This document shows, piece by piece, positions 44,299 through 60,177 of a DNA stretch of 64,000 bases (position 1 is the stretch's first letter; each line of letters starts with the position of its first letter). The stretch is taken from assembly GCA_964030475.1 (NCBI GenBank), contig CAXIPT010000001.1, positions 27,224,445 to 27,288,444 on the forward strand, in the 5' to 3' direction. This stretch comes from Tethya wilhelma. Lineage: Eukaryota; Porifera; Demospongiae; Tethyida; Tethyidae. The notes beneath the pieces are model-generated. The model was not told where the DNA came from. It worked only from the letters and a program-made list of their open reading frames with translations, and searched no databases. The position numbers and the translations under genes were made by a program.

Positions 44299-44846
44299 CA
44301 CAATGTATGCATGCATTGTATTCATAGGCATAATATTATGTGACAAGCTAGGTCAATGTGTGTGAGATTGTGTGTGTTCCCACAACTACAATGCTATAAA
44401 TTCAATTGAGCACAGGTGTACTAGACTTTTATCTTGGTAGAGCCACTAATATGTAATACGCACAAATAAACGATAAAAACTGTTTTTAGAAACAGGAAAA
44501 AAAATTCACATGTACACAAAAAAATTGTTCAGATAATTAGATATATAGTCGAGGACACGAATTGACAATGGAAAAAGAAGCATGTAGATTTTCAAGTGTC
44601 GTACATTCTTAATAACTATTAATAACAGAGTACAAGGGAAAAATTCATTACACATCACTGATTGTGGAGGTCCCCTAATAATTACTTAACAAAACTATCT
44701 CAAAAAGTAATATTTAAAATTCTAATAATTAGAGAGAATTGGCTTGTGTGTTAAAATAGTATACATAACATAGGGACAATTGAACAGAAAAGGAAACAGT
44801 ATAGTCTGCTATGAAATAGCCGCTAGACACAAAAAGGACACTGACA
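44299..44846. other. Convergent 3' UTRs of LRRC71 and G alpha
   Basis: AT-rich. AATAAA at 44465-44470 would serve LRRC71. No gene seen. Confidence 0.5.
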
Positions 44847-48364
<3,518 letters not shown>

Positions 48365-48911
48365 CTTTGCTTTAGTAGTATCACACTGACTATCACTTAT
48401 GAAATATCTTCAGTTTCCACGTATCATTTACTCCTGGGCAACAAGTAGAAAACTGGGATTAGATGGAGTGCGTCCGGAGGAGAGAACCATGAAATGTCAT
48501 ACGATTTTATCACTTTGTCAGAGAGCAGGATACGTCAACACTTTGCAAGGTTAGGGACCGCTCAGGTCAACAGCTATGAATTTGCTAGGGCATGCTAATA
48601 TTTGTGGAACACGCCCTAGCTAGTAGCACGTGTAAATCATGTGACGGGAAGCGATCCGTTTTGCTAAAAATAGCTCAACATCCACCCATTATTTTGCGCA
48701 TTCCTGCATTCCTGTGATGTTGATCCACACAAATTACATATGAAGAGGAGTTGGAAGTCGCCGCGGTGAACGCAGTCTATTATCATCTCGACCGACCTCT
48801 CTACTTGGTGTACACGCTCGTTTTGTCTCGAGGAGAAACAGATACAAGCGTGTAGGACTCCCCGTGCCGCTACTTGAGCGTGTGTTCACGTCGTATTTTT
48901 ACTCGGAAAAT
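48365..48911. promoter_or_regulatory. Shared promoter region of two head-to-head G alpha genes
   Basis: 547 bp between divergent ATGs, with a GC-richer part around 48640-48850. No NRF1-like palindrome was seen here, unlike the other two divergent pairs. Confidence 0.5.
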
Positions 48912-49826
48912 ATGGCGTTGTTTTCGTGCTGTTACGACGAAGACACTAAGGCCAGAATGCGTGTGAGCAGGGCCATCGATAGAGAGTTGCTACAGTGGAA
49001 ACGAGACAGCAGCAAAGAGTTCAAACTCTTGCTATTAGGTATAAAAAGCACACGCACACACTCACACCAAAGTGTGCGTACATAATTTAATTTTTGGGTG
49101 TGGTCTAGTGATACTCTGAAAACAGGGGTGCCCAAATGCGTGCATGTATATATATTGTACCTTTTACACATCTCTACGTATCAAACTAGGTACCGGAGAA
49201 GCTGGGAAGAGCACCTTCATCAAACAGATGAGAATCATCCACGGTGCAGGCTACACAGACTCAGACAGAGCCGAATTCAGAGTGCTTGTGTACAGGAATG
49301 TCTTCATGGGCATGCAGATCCTTGTCAAGGCAATGGAGCATCTCAAAGTACCCTACACAGATGCAAACAACAAGGTGGGTCGGTCGTGTTGTTGTTTGTT
49401 TGTGCTAGAGTGCTTCTGGTGGTAGGTCATTCGTGGTGGAACCCAGTGTAGTGAGGCATTGGAAGGGTATGATGTATGGTGGTTATTATATGCATTATAC
49501 GCATGCTCGGTCAAAAAATGTGCGTGATAAATTAATGGATAAACTATTTGTGCATGTCTGGCTTGCTGTGTGTTATTCTTGTGTGGTTGTATCAACATGG
49601 CTAGTGTTTGTGGTCGTTGCCCTTAAAGTAGATGTCTCTGTTTTTCTTTCCATCTTCTTTCATTTATATGTGGGTCTATGATGTTATACTTTTACTGCTG
49701 AAAATGGTGTACTTGCTCCCTTCATTTTATGTTGGTGGTCTTAGTCCCAAAGTTTAGTGTTTTGTCAACAAATTGGTTTGATAAGAATAGGGATATGTGT
49801 AAAGTGTAACCCATTGCTACCTTCTA

Positions 49827-49887
<61 letters not shown>

Positions 49888-50458
49888 TGTGTTCTTAAGT
49901 AGTAATGTAATAAGCTACAACTCCTTTAAGAATTAAGAGTAAGGAGTTGTACACTAAAGACAATTTGTTTCAAGCTGGGATAGAGCCTCTATATATATAC
50001 TGTATCTTTTGCCTGACGCAGTAGCTAGTACTCTACCTACAACATTAAGTTAGCTGTTACTCTCTCTATAATATAGTTACAAAATAAAGCTCACAGTAAT
50101 ACTCTTCATGTTATGAGCCTGAACATGTCTCCAGAATGTTTACATTTTAAGTACTTGGATCCAAACCCAACATTCTAGCTAGAAGGAGGAAATGCTGGGA
50201 GGGAATTAGGACTACAAATTCCTTCTCGGTAATTCTACTGACCCTTGTCATCAACACCCTCAGCTTCAAACGATCCACTCATTCTTTTGCTTTTCAAAAA
50301 CACAGCATAGTTCATCATCCCTCCATGGTTCTGTGGGTCCACTGGGAAATGGTTGGAGTGTTGGTGGTTGTGGAGAAGTGTTGTAATTTTACAAATTCTA
50401 CTAATCAATTGATATGTTGGTTACAGTGCTATTTTGATTTGTAGGTATGAAATTGACG

Positions 50459-50521
<63 letters not shown>

Positions 50522-52070
50522 GTGTGTTTGTATGTGTGCTCATTGACTCATTATGTTGCTGTCTACAATTATAATACCACTTTAATTCATCACTATTATT
50601 ATCATAGTTACCATGTTTTTGATCTCCCAGTATCAAATGATACTAAAGGGTTTGTAATAGTAAACCAGGTAACATTATCATAATACCATGATATATGCTT
50701 TCTCTTCAAAGCCTGATAGAACACTCAGTGTACCTGTGCTCTATATTTAGAGCATACATTTCAAGTATGTGTGAGAGTATCATCGTAACAAAGGTGACAA
50801 AAGTATTCAAAATTGATTCTTTTAGAGATCTAAATCCCCTGTCTCCCCATCCCAAAGGTGACCATAATGCTTGGAAATATTTCCAAAGGAGATAGAATGT
50901 GTCAAAAGTTGGTATTAGAACTGCTATGGCTACCGAGCTATGTAGAATGAGCCCAGTGTTACGGGGTATTATCACGAGTGGGATAATGACACCATTGAGA
51001 GGTGTTGTTAGTGAGATATAATTGCTGTCCACATTCCAGCATAGCAGCGTGCCCCTGATTTGAAGGTGAGTCATAGTCTGCAAGCTCGCCTCGCATTACT
51101 CCACTGCACATGATCTATTTATTACACATTCCACAATTAAGTGTTTGTGTGTGTGCTCATTGACTCACTATGTTGCTATCTACAATTATAATACCACTTT
51201 AATTCATCACTATTATTATCATAGTTGCCATGTTTTTGATCTCCCAGTATCAAATGATACTAAAGGGTCTGTAATAGTAAACCAGGTAACATTATCATAA
51301 TACCATGATATATGCTTTCTCTTCAAAGCCTGATAGAACACTCCAGTGTACCTGTGCTCTATATTTAGAGCATACATTTCAAGTATGTGTGAGAATATCA
51401 TCATAATTGTGGAATGTGTAATAAATAGATCATGTGCAGTGGAGTAATGCGAGGCGAGCTTGCAGACTATGACTCACCTTCAAATCAGGGGCACACTGCT
51501 ATGCTGGAATGTGGACAGCAATTATATCTCACTAACAACACCTCTCAGTGGTGTCATTATCCCACTCGTGATAATACCCCGTAACACTGGGCTCAGCTCG
51601 GTAGCCATAGCAGTTCTAATACCAACTTTTGACACATTCTATCTCCTTTGGAACCATTTCCAAGCATTTTGGTCACCTTTGAGATTGGGGGGGGAGGGGG
51701 GGTTGGGATTTGGATCTCTAAGAGAATCAATTTGGAACATTTTGGTCACTTTTGTGGATAGTTTTGGTGGGGGGGAGGACAAGGGATTTGGTCGACCAAA
51801 GATTCACTTGAAGTGTGCTGTTCACGTGTCATCAATAATTTGTGGTCAAATTAAGTATCGCTAACGAATGAGCTGTGGTGGTGACCTCTGTGTCATGTTA
51901 TTGCAAGGGGTGTTTGTTTGAATAGAAGATTATGTGCTTTGGTAATGGGTTTAAATCAGTTGATTAGTCATAGGAACGTCCACTGAGTAGCTGAACTATA
52001 CTCGTCATCACTAAGTTCTACTTTTAGTAAAACTTTCTGTGAGTACTTACTCTTCACTTGCTATCACCAT

Positions 52071-52122
<52 letters not shown>

Positions 52123-52760
52123 CAGTCAAATGCCAAGCTGTTCTACAACCTAGACTGGGAGGAGGCTACCCAGGTGACAGAGACCCAACAGAAGGCCCTG
52201 AAGTGTTTGTGGGCGGACACCGGGGTTCAGAGGTGCTACGAGAGAAGAAGAGAGTTCCAGATCTCAGACTCAGCAAAATAGTGAGTACATTGATGTAGTT
52301 CTTCATCTCCCCCCTTTCCATTTTATTCACTTGTGTTGTGGGAATTGGAGATTGGTGCTGTACCCTTGATGCTTTGATAATGACAGTTGACTTATGGTGG
52401 CATACCTCACTGTGAGATGTTGGCATTGTGGACTGTGTGTGATGTACAGTTTCATGTGTTTGTGTGTATACACTGGACCTGTTTTCACATAATTATACAC
52501 CCATAAGTCACACATATCAGTCTCTACTGTGAACAAACTATCATAATGGTTATGACCACTGACTTTATATTTCTCCAGCTATTTCGATGCTTTTGATCGA
52601 ATCTTTGATCCCAAGTACATCCCAACCATCGACGATGTCCTAAGAGTTCGTGTACCCACAACGGGGATTATTGAGTACAACTTCCAAATGAGGAAAGATG
52701 TCGTGTTCAGGTAAGCCCCTCTCGTTTGTCCAATTTGGACCTGTGTTGTACGATCACTGC

Positions 52761-52812
<52 letters not shown>

Positions 52813-53175
52813 CTACTCAATAACAAGTGTTGATATGAGAGGAGGGGGTGTGTTACATGGCCAGTTGTACTCTCGTTAGCTCCCTCTACACTACATACCA
52901 TGCCTCGTTACTCAAACGACACACACTCACACTCATACATGCACACACACGCACTCTCTCTTTCTCTCTCACACACACACTCTCTCTCTCGCACACATAC
53001 ACTCTCTCTTTATGTCTCTCCCTCTCTCTCTCTCTCCCCCTACATTGTACCACCTAGCACTGCTGATGGTGGTGATATAACAGCAATGGAACTAGGCTGG
53101 GAGCAGAGGGGAACACACAACAGTTGGAAGTATTTTATGTATTTTGTGTGTNNNNNNNNNNNNNNNNNNNNNNNN

Positions 53176-53271
<96 letters not shown>

Positions 53272-53601
53272 ACATAAAATACTTCCAACTGTTGTGTGTT
53301 CCCCTCTGCTCCCAGCCTAGTTCCATTGCTGTTATATCATCACCATCAGCAGTGCTAGGTGGTACAGTGTAGTGGGGGGGGCACATTGCCCTCATTAGCT
53401 CCTGTATTGTCCTACCACACTCTTTGTAATGCAATTATAGTACTCCTTTGTCAGTATCTCTTGCCTGTTGTGACGAATTAGCCAGAGTGCATGTTGTGAC
53501 CATGTGGCTATGTTGTAGTGCATGTGTGGTCCAGCCCATATTAAGTAGTCATGTCCAGTACATGGTTGGTATTGAGTGGGAAGACCAATCAGCGGCTTCT
53601 T

Positions 53602-53643
<42 letters not shown>

Positions 53644-54143
53644 AAATGTTAAATATCAATACCTTTTATTAAGAAGGATGGTTGTTGCTTTTTTTAAGTT
53701 GAGGCTTTCGTTTGAAGAAAGTAATGGATGTTTTTGTTAGAGTATGTGTTGTCAAAAGTCATTCATACAAGTATGTATATGATTATTGAAACTGTGTCTC
53801 TGTGTTTGTTAGAATGTTGGATGTAGGAGGTCAGAGGTCGGAGCGGAGAAAGTGGATTCACTGTTTTGATGACGTAAAGGCTATTATCTTTCTAACAGCA
53901 ATCAATGAATACGATCAGGTAAGACGTCTCTGTGTGTGTGTGTGTCTGAGAAAGAGAGAGAGAAAACAATATGAATACATAGTTATAACTTTGTTTGTGT
54001 GTCATAAGATATTAGGACAAACCAAACAAAATTAATGAGGCCAATTAGCATACACTCAAGGTCATTAGCAAGCCTTGTGTAAGGTATCTAGTTAGTGACC
54101 TTTTTGCAAAAGGTGAACCATATTGTGGTGTGAGTTAAGATTT

Positions 54144-54206
<63 letters not shown>

Positions 54207-56120
54207 CCTCTCTCTCTTACAGGTGCTATTTGAAGATGAAAACCAAAACAGAATGCAAGAGAGTTTGGCTCTCTTTGAGCTCATCAACTCCTACCCATTC
54301 TTCCGAGAGGCATCCATTATTCTCTTCCTCAACAAGACGGATCTTTTCTACGACAAGATCCCTAAATCAAATCTCGCCGACTACTTCCCTAACTATTCAG
54401 GTAACCATAGCAACAGTGCTACTTCACTAACAATAGCTAGTACCAACTCAATAGCCACATTGTCCATTGACTGCACTGTGGTATGAAACTCCTGTGTTAC
54501 TAATGAAAGGCTGTGTTAGAATTTTTTATTAGCCAACAGTGACTGAAACTGTCTTCAATAAGAATGTAGTGTATTGGTAATGAGTGGATTAAAACCATAC
54601 TGTGAATGTGTTCTACGTGTCACAGTGTATGTGAGTGTATTTTGGTTATGTCCATGTACATTTTAATGCTCAGTCAGTTGTTAATTACCGCAGTAAGTGT
54701 ATTCGGTGTTCTCTGTGTGTTTGTATTAAGCTTGCATTAGTCAAGTATGAGCATGTATCCATAGTACATACTGTGAAATAGTGAGGGTTCATTTTTGAAT
54801 GAGAGTGTTTCTAGAGTCATTTGTATGGCCATTTGTTTCTCACTGTACAAATCCTTTGGCTGTATGTGTACTGCTATTTCTATTGTGTATATTGGTCATA
54901 TGGAGCTGCATGGTAAACAATAGTGTGTGTGTGTGTGTGTGTGTGTGTGTCTGTTACTAGATAATCTGAAGAACGGCAGCTCTATGGTCCAAACGGAGGG
55001 TACTTACGTTCATGAATCGAAGTTATCTTGAAATTTTTTGTCTAGCATCTTGGAAAACGCTGTACTTTCTGAGATCTGAGGCTTTTGTGCTTCTCTGAGC
55101 GCTTTTTAGCTTCTTAGCTTCGAGACCACACCTATCACGTGGAGCGTGCGTTATTTAGAAATACAGTGACTGCCTGTGTGCTTGGCTTAGTCGGTCATAG
55201 CTCAGTCTGCTCAGTGACAGTGAGCTTTATACCGGGTATCTCATAAGTTATATTTGCTTGAATAGGTATTAAAGTAACTTAGCTAATTCAGTGAGATATC
55301 AATTTGGTTGTGTGTTGTTTTGTATCAGTGTCAGAACATCACTGCATTCCTGACTCAGCACTGAGCATTCACTATTGCCACGGCTTTAGACTTGACGGTT
55401 GCTTAGCCTCGTTACTGCCAGATCATGGTGGCATGCCTAGTAACTAAGTTTTGCATTTTGGTACATGCGCTGAGGCTTATGCACCTTGGTGCTTTCATTA
55501 TCGTCAGTGATGTAACACTATTGTGTGTGTGTGTGTCATTGGGTAAGGAATTCCCCTAGCTGGAACGCCATTGTTTGTTGGTATGCTAAGAGCAAACCAC
55601 TGTTGTTCCCATGTCTTTCCTCCATGGTTCCAGTGGGGCAGACAGTACGTGGTGTGTGTCGTGATTGTCTCAAGTCCACTATAGAAAGCATATAATTTTG
55701 ACATTGTATTGTTTATTTATGGTAGCTACATACTTTCATTTACTTCACTCTTTGTAATGCAGTAAACACATGGTACACTTGGGGACAGCTAATTATGGGA
55801 TGTCCTGTTGAAGTGTGTGTGTGTGTTGAGTGCTAGCTGATATGTACTGCTAGTTAGTCTATACCATTTTGCTTATACTTAGCAATTCAATGTATGCTCC
55901 ACACACACACACACACACACACACAGGCCCTGCTGGAGACCCGGAACAAGCAAAACAGTTCATCCTACAAATGTTCCTCTCGGTGAACCCTGACCCCGAG
56001 AATCGTCGGATATTCGCTCACTTCACTCAAGCCACAGACACTGAAAACATCAAACGAGTGTTCCAAGACGTGAGGGAACACGTATTAGAACAAAATCTCA
56101 AGGACTACAACTTGATGTGA
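48912..56120 (+). CDS. Heterotrimeric G protein alpha subunit, Gq class
   Basis: Seven exons: 48912-49038, 49190-49374, 52126-52280, 52579-52710, 53813-53918, 54223-54400, 55927-56120; 358 residues. The start [13 protein letters not shown] has paired Cys for palmitoylation. G1 GTGEAGKST, switch [12 protein letters not shown]3 [13 protein letters not shown]4 NKTD, G5 TQATDT. It ends NLKDYNLM, close to the Gq end NLKEYNLV, so Gq-type receptor coupling is likely. It is a diverged tandem sister of the minus-strand gene: both share the GEAGKS P-loop and a phase-1 intron right before G1. The helical-domain exon structure differs (two exons here, one there). Large introns carry microsatellites, an inverted duplication and a dispersed repeat. 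Confidence 0.9.
49830..49883. repeat. (GT)n(GA)n microsatellite
   Basis: Compound repeat in intron 2 of the plus-strand G alpha gene. Confidence 0.95.
50460..50519. repeat. (CT)n microsatellite
   Basis: Pure CT run in intron 2 of the plus-strand G alpha gene, directly before the duplicated segment. Confidence 0.95.
50525..51690. repeat. Complex duplication: direct repeat plus inverted repeat
   Basis: 50525-50790 recurs directly at 51142-51407. The block 50870-51140 recurs inverted at 51408-51665. The order is D-A-D-A(inverted). Copies differ by only a few bases. The RNA could fold into a hairpin with arms of about 260 bases. Confidence 0.85.
52074..52119. repeat. (CT)n tract forming the pyrimidine tract of a splice acceptor
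   Basis: Runs directly into TCCTCCAG and exon 52126-52280. Confidence 0.9.
52763..52809. repeat. (GT)n microsatellite
   Basis: In intron 4 of the plus-strand G alpha gene. Confidence 0.95.
53046..53366. repeat. About 100-base inverted repeat around a sequencing gap
   Basis: 53046-53151 and 53265-53366 are reverse complements with few differences. Between them are an N run of about 24 bases (53152-53175), a (CT)n run and a (CA)n run. Either a true palindrome that defeated sequencing or an assembly error. Confidence 0.85.
53604..53641. repeat. (GT)n microsatellite
   Basis: In intron 4 of the plus-strand G alpha gene. Confidence 0.95.
54150..54204. repeat. (CT)n tract at a splice acceptor
   Basis: Ends 18 bases before the AG of exon 54223-54400. 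Confidence 0.9.
54955..55500. repeat. Dispersed repeat, copy B
   Basis: Same orientation and word order as 25797-26535 (CTGAGATCTGAGGCTTTT, AGCTTCGAGACCACA, GTGCGTTA), ending in the hairpin GCACCTTGGTGC followed by TTTCATTA. In intron 6 of the plus-strand G alpha gene. Confidence 0.5.
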
Positions 56121-57046
56121 TCGTTATGTGTTGTCGTGGTGATGTCGCCTGCCTCTCTGAGGGGGTGGGTGTGTATGTATGTTCATCTATTATTGTTGTA
56201 CGTATGCACTTTTTAGTCTCTACAAATTGCTATTGTATAACACTTTGTGTATGTATGTATGTATGTGTGTATGTTTGTGTACTGTGTGTTCATAGCTAGA
56301 ATGTTTAAAGGAAAACCCTAATCTTGTACATAATTTTAAAATTAATTAGTGAACTTTTCCCCCTTTTGCTCCTAATAATGATACTCACAATGGAACTAAA
56401 TTTAAAAACTTCCATTGCTTATTTTGTGTATGTTTCAACGGCATACTGTGATATCGGTTTCTGTTACGATGATTTTTTCTTCTCTGCTCATATTTTTTTT
56501 TGACCGAGACTTCAAATTTTGTTCCATGCCAAATTTAGTATTAATATTTATATTGTTTGTACAATAATTAACCTAAATTTTTCTGTGTAGAAGTGTCACT
56601 GTGTTGTTCTTATGTTCACATGTACATAGTCTATTATAAGCTCAACAAATTAACAACCATGTAATAATATATAGTTCCTCACAGATTGCTTTAGAAATTA
56701 ATTTATGTCAATATTATAAAATTTAAGTACAAGGTGTTAATGGTTGCATGTAAAGCAATTTCACAACCACAAAATTAATCAGTGACACTCAACAGCCACA
56801 AATAAGTGCATATAACAAGTACAACGTTCAGCAACACACATCATATTAGCTACTAACAACCATACCAATGGTGCATGCAACTTGTCATGTGTGTGTTCCT
56901 ATGTAGTTCAATCAACTTTGCATGGGGAAACCAGCTAACACAGAAAATGAATATATAAATGACAATGAGGATAAATAGAGCAGCTAACTGCTAGCAGGAA
57001 AAAAGTCAACAGCAGTGGAGTCTAAAGTCACTCAAGAGCCAGTAAG
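56121..57046. other. 3' UTR and gene-free DNA
   Basis: AT-rich; (GTAT)n-like patch at 56250-56275. No gene or element recognised. Confidence 0.5.
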
Positions 57047-57613
57047 TCAAACACCTCGCCAATATTGCTCCCTCTTTGCTTCCTCCAAGCCGTCCTCATC
57101 CGTGGAGTTGTAGGGCACAGCAGTGTGGGGTCCCTCGAAGCAATACCCCACGTCAACATCGATAAATTCATCATAAAATTGACTTTCCCATGTCTTTCCA
57201 CAGTCGGAACACTCCCAGGTGGAACCACCTGAATGCTTGCAAATCCGGTCTATGTCTTCACCGTGAGGTATCTTGCAAGAGGATGGAGTGTTATAGTTTG
57301 GGTCAAAAGATTCTTCACACCTGGAACAGAGAAGCAGAGAAGGCCCAGGAAAGGTTTTCTTGTCAAAGAGCTTGGAGAGAGAGTTAATGATAGTGTCACT
57401 GCTGTTGGATGTGGCACTCATCAGTCGTTCGCAGATGACTTCAGATTTGAGTGTAGCAAACACATAGCGAAGCCTCTCTCTCTCGGCTGCTGTCTTGCTA
57501 ACTTTACCATCACTAGACCCTGACTTGCTAGCTGGTGGAGAAACCTTCCTCCTCTTATTGTCCAGGGATTGAAGCTCCTTGAATTCTCTCACTCTTTTCT
57601 TTTGGCTGCTCAT
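57047..57613 (-). CDS. Small Cys/His protein with CHORD-like zinc-binding pattern
   Basis: Single exon, 188 residues, ATG at 57613 (MSSQKKRVREF). A basic, Ser-rich N-terminal third is followed by a helical stretch (RLRYVFATLKSEVICERLM). Then come CSRCEESFDPNYNT, a Cys and PHG, STWECSDCGKTW and YCFEGPHTA. The spacing C-x2-C, FDP-x-x-N, C-x3-H, W-x-C-x2-C, C-x4-H resembles the CHORD zinc module of CHORDC1/RAR1 but lacks its standard CC pair and HPG-P-FH core. I do not recognise an orthologue. The C-terminus is acidic. A neutral description is a metal-binding protein, possibly nuclear from the KRRK stretch. It lies downstream of ANP32 on the same strand, about 280 bp away. Confidence 0.6.
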   Translation of the reverse strand: MSSQKKRVREFKELQSLDNKRRKVSPPASKSGSSDGKVSKTAAERERLRYVFATLKSEVICERLMSATSNSSDTIINSLSKLFDKKTFPGPSLLLCSRCEESFDPNYNTPSSCKIPHGEDIDRICKHSGGSTWECSDCGKTWESQFYDEFIDVDVGYCFEGPHTAVPYNSTDEDGLEEAKREQYWRGV

Positions 57614-57896
57614 GACGTTGATACTCACAGTCTTAGTGACTTTCCACTTGCAGAACGTTCAATATTAGAATCAAATGTAGTAGATATGAAGCTTTCTTCT
57701 GGTTATCTTTGATCAGCTGTTTTAACCGCCAAACTCGCGCCAAAAAAGCTATGCAACACACGTGGTTTACAAATTTAACTCCTTACGTACAAAATAACTA
57801 GTTAATTAATCAGAGGATTTACATTATCAAGTGCAGAGTAAATAGAAATTATCTTAAAGGTTAGCTTGAGTACTATACTACAGGGAGAGCAAGATA

Positions 57897-59906
57897 TCAG
57901 TCACTATCAGAGTCACTAGCAGGGGGAGGGGCTGCTTGATCAGGGTCCAGTTTTTGCTTTTTTGATGAGCTTGGTCCCATTCCATCCTCGTTATTGTCGT
58001 CATCACTAGGGGCAAACTCATCATCCTCATCACCAGCTTCGTCATTGTCAGGGTCATAGTCTGCTTCATCATCAGAGCTCTCCTGGTGTAATGAGAGCAA
58101 ATAAAAGTTTTAGAAAATTAAAGCAACAGCCAAAATTTAATATCAAAACATTTCCAAGCAGTGTGTAGGAATGTTTCTAGTTTCACTAGTCAGACACTCC
58201 GCAAAGAAAAACAAAAAAACAAAAAAAATGAGCATCTTGGTAGGCTAGCTGGACTAGACCATTCTGCTATAAGCAAAAACTTACAGAGCCAAGTTCTCTG
58301 GTGAGATAGTTGAGTCCAGGTTCATCGTCACCATCACTATCTTCTTCCTCTTCTTCTTCGACCTCTGAGAGGGGGTAAGAAGACGAGGGAATGCATGCAA
58401 AAAGAGTAAGAGGTCATCTTTGAACGGTTCAACAATTTTTGACGATATTCTCATTGATGCTAAACCAAAACTCTCTCAGTTTAAAGTAATTGTTTAAAAA
58501 AAATTGTTTTGAGCAAAACTTGCTAAAAAAAGTGAATGGTCACTTTCATGTCCCTTTGTGACCCCTCCCCCCCTCCCCCTTCCCCTCGGCTCCTACCTTC
58601 CCCATCGCTCTCATCGTCCTCCTCCTCCTCCCCCTCCTTGTTTAACCCGTCAAGCAGGTTTATCGACGGCAACATGGCAAACACTTGAGAGCGATAATCC
58701 TCCACTTTAGTCACAGGACAATTGAAGAGATCAAGAGAATTCAAATGCTCCAACTGACTCTGTAGGGGGTCGAGACACACACACATCATTGTTTACACCT
58801 CCACACAACTAGCATTTGTATACAAACCACTGGCATTTACTTCAAAGCCACTTTTAGTAGTAAATTTTCTTACCAATGGCTTCAAGTCCTTCAGAGCAGC
58901 TACCCTATTTCCAGCCAAACTGAGTGTCTTCAGCTGAGGACACTTCTCGGGAAGAGTGTCCAAACCGTTTGCTAACTTGTTGTCACTGAGCTGTAGCTGT
59001 AGGGAAATAAAACAACAATGATAAATACACTGGGTTGTTGGCACAAAATTGTATGATAATAATCCACATATACAATCAACAGTAAGACCAGTGGTTTCAA
59101 AATTTCTGCCAGCTATTAACTCAAGAAACTTACGAACACATGTGTGAGTTTTTATCTAATATACACACTCACCCATTCTAGTTTTGGTAGTGATGGTAAT
59201 CCTTCAATGGACATCAGGCCATTGTTGACTAATGAGAGCCTTTTTAGTTCAAGATAGTCAGCAGTGAGTCCCGAGATAGCGGCAGATTTAACGTTATCCA
59301 AATAGAGTATATCAACCTGCAAGCAAGAATTAGAGTTGGTAAAGGGTCGCCAATGGAGCACTTGTGAGGCACTTGCAAGCTAGGTACAAGGTAGGTACAT
59401 ACAGCACTTCATTTCAATATGGTAAAATATATACCCAGCAATATAAATGCAGAGCGAATTGTGTCCACTAGTGAGTGGATGATACAAGTGAGATAGGGAG
59501 ACTACCTACAGAGCCATGGGCTACGACATAGATATTATACGCTACGTAGTGTGACATCACTTATCCGCCCAGCACAAACAATTTGAATGTATCACTATGT
59601 CATAAGCCAATGGTTTAAATATGGTGAGTTGCTTACAAAGAACTAGATTAAGTGGAATGTATAGACATGGATATTACAGCAAACATGGCACAAACTGACA
59701 GTGAAAAGAAATTATATAAATTTTTGAGAGAAGAGTGTTCCACCCCTAAAAATTTTATACTCCTGCTACAGAGGAGTATTTCAGGGACAGAGATGCTGAA
59801 AGCTTACTACTAACATAGTAATTTGTACTCAATAATGTCCTGACTACCTGCCGCCTACCTCTCCAGGCTTCTTGTCTTTCCGTTGACTGGCTATCACCTC
59901 CTCCAT
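57897..59906 (-). CDS. ANP32: ANP32 family acidic nuclear LRR protein
   Basis: Six exons on the minus strand: 59906-59859, 59316-59173, 58996-58874, 58759-58597, 58364-58285, 58082-57897; 247 residues. N-terminal LRRs (LYLDNVK, LKRLSLVNNGLMSIEGLPSL, LQLSDNKLANGLDTL, LKTLSLAGNRVAALKDL) are followed by the cap LNSLDLFNCPVTKVEDYRSQ and FAMLPSINLLDG. The second half is almost entirely Asp/Glu/Ser and ends with a KKQKLD basic patch and DSDSD. ANP32 proteins are histone chaperone-like and phosphatase-regulating nuclear proteins. An in-frame ATG seven codons upstream (59926) is possible but overlaps the promoter motif, so the downstream start (MEEVIASQRK) is preferred. Head-to-head with PSAT1. Confidence 0.9.
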
Positions 59907-60177
59907 GCTCGATTTAAAACTGAGCATGCGCAGTAGCTCAGTGAAGTAATGAATGGGTGTGGCCAAGTATATATGGGGTCACCTTTTCATGCACGTGCAT
60001 ATCTTTTTCGGGTGTGTGCGTGTGTCGCATTTTCCCATTTCACTCCCAAAAACCTGTCATCAGAACTTCTGAAGTTCCAAATTGTATTTATTTATTGGTG
60101 GTTGTCTTGCAGCTCAGAAAACTCATCATTCACATTTATTTAGACGTACTAAACAGATCTTGCTACAAGAAATCATC
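59907..60177. promoter_or_regulatory. Bidirectional promoter, ANP32 / PSAT1
   Basis: 271 bp between start codons, with GCATGCGCA at 59924-59932, the same core found in other promoters of the window. Confidence 0.55.

Noticed and set aside
53040..53434. ORFs on both strands of poly(Ser-Leu), (Arg-Glu) or (His-Thr) type
   Set aside because: They are translations of CT, GA and CA microsatellites around a gap; no gene.
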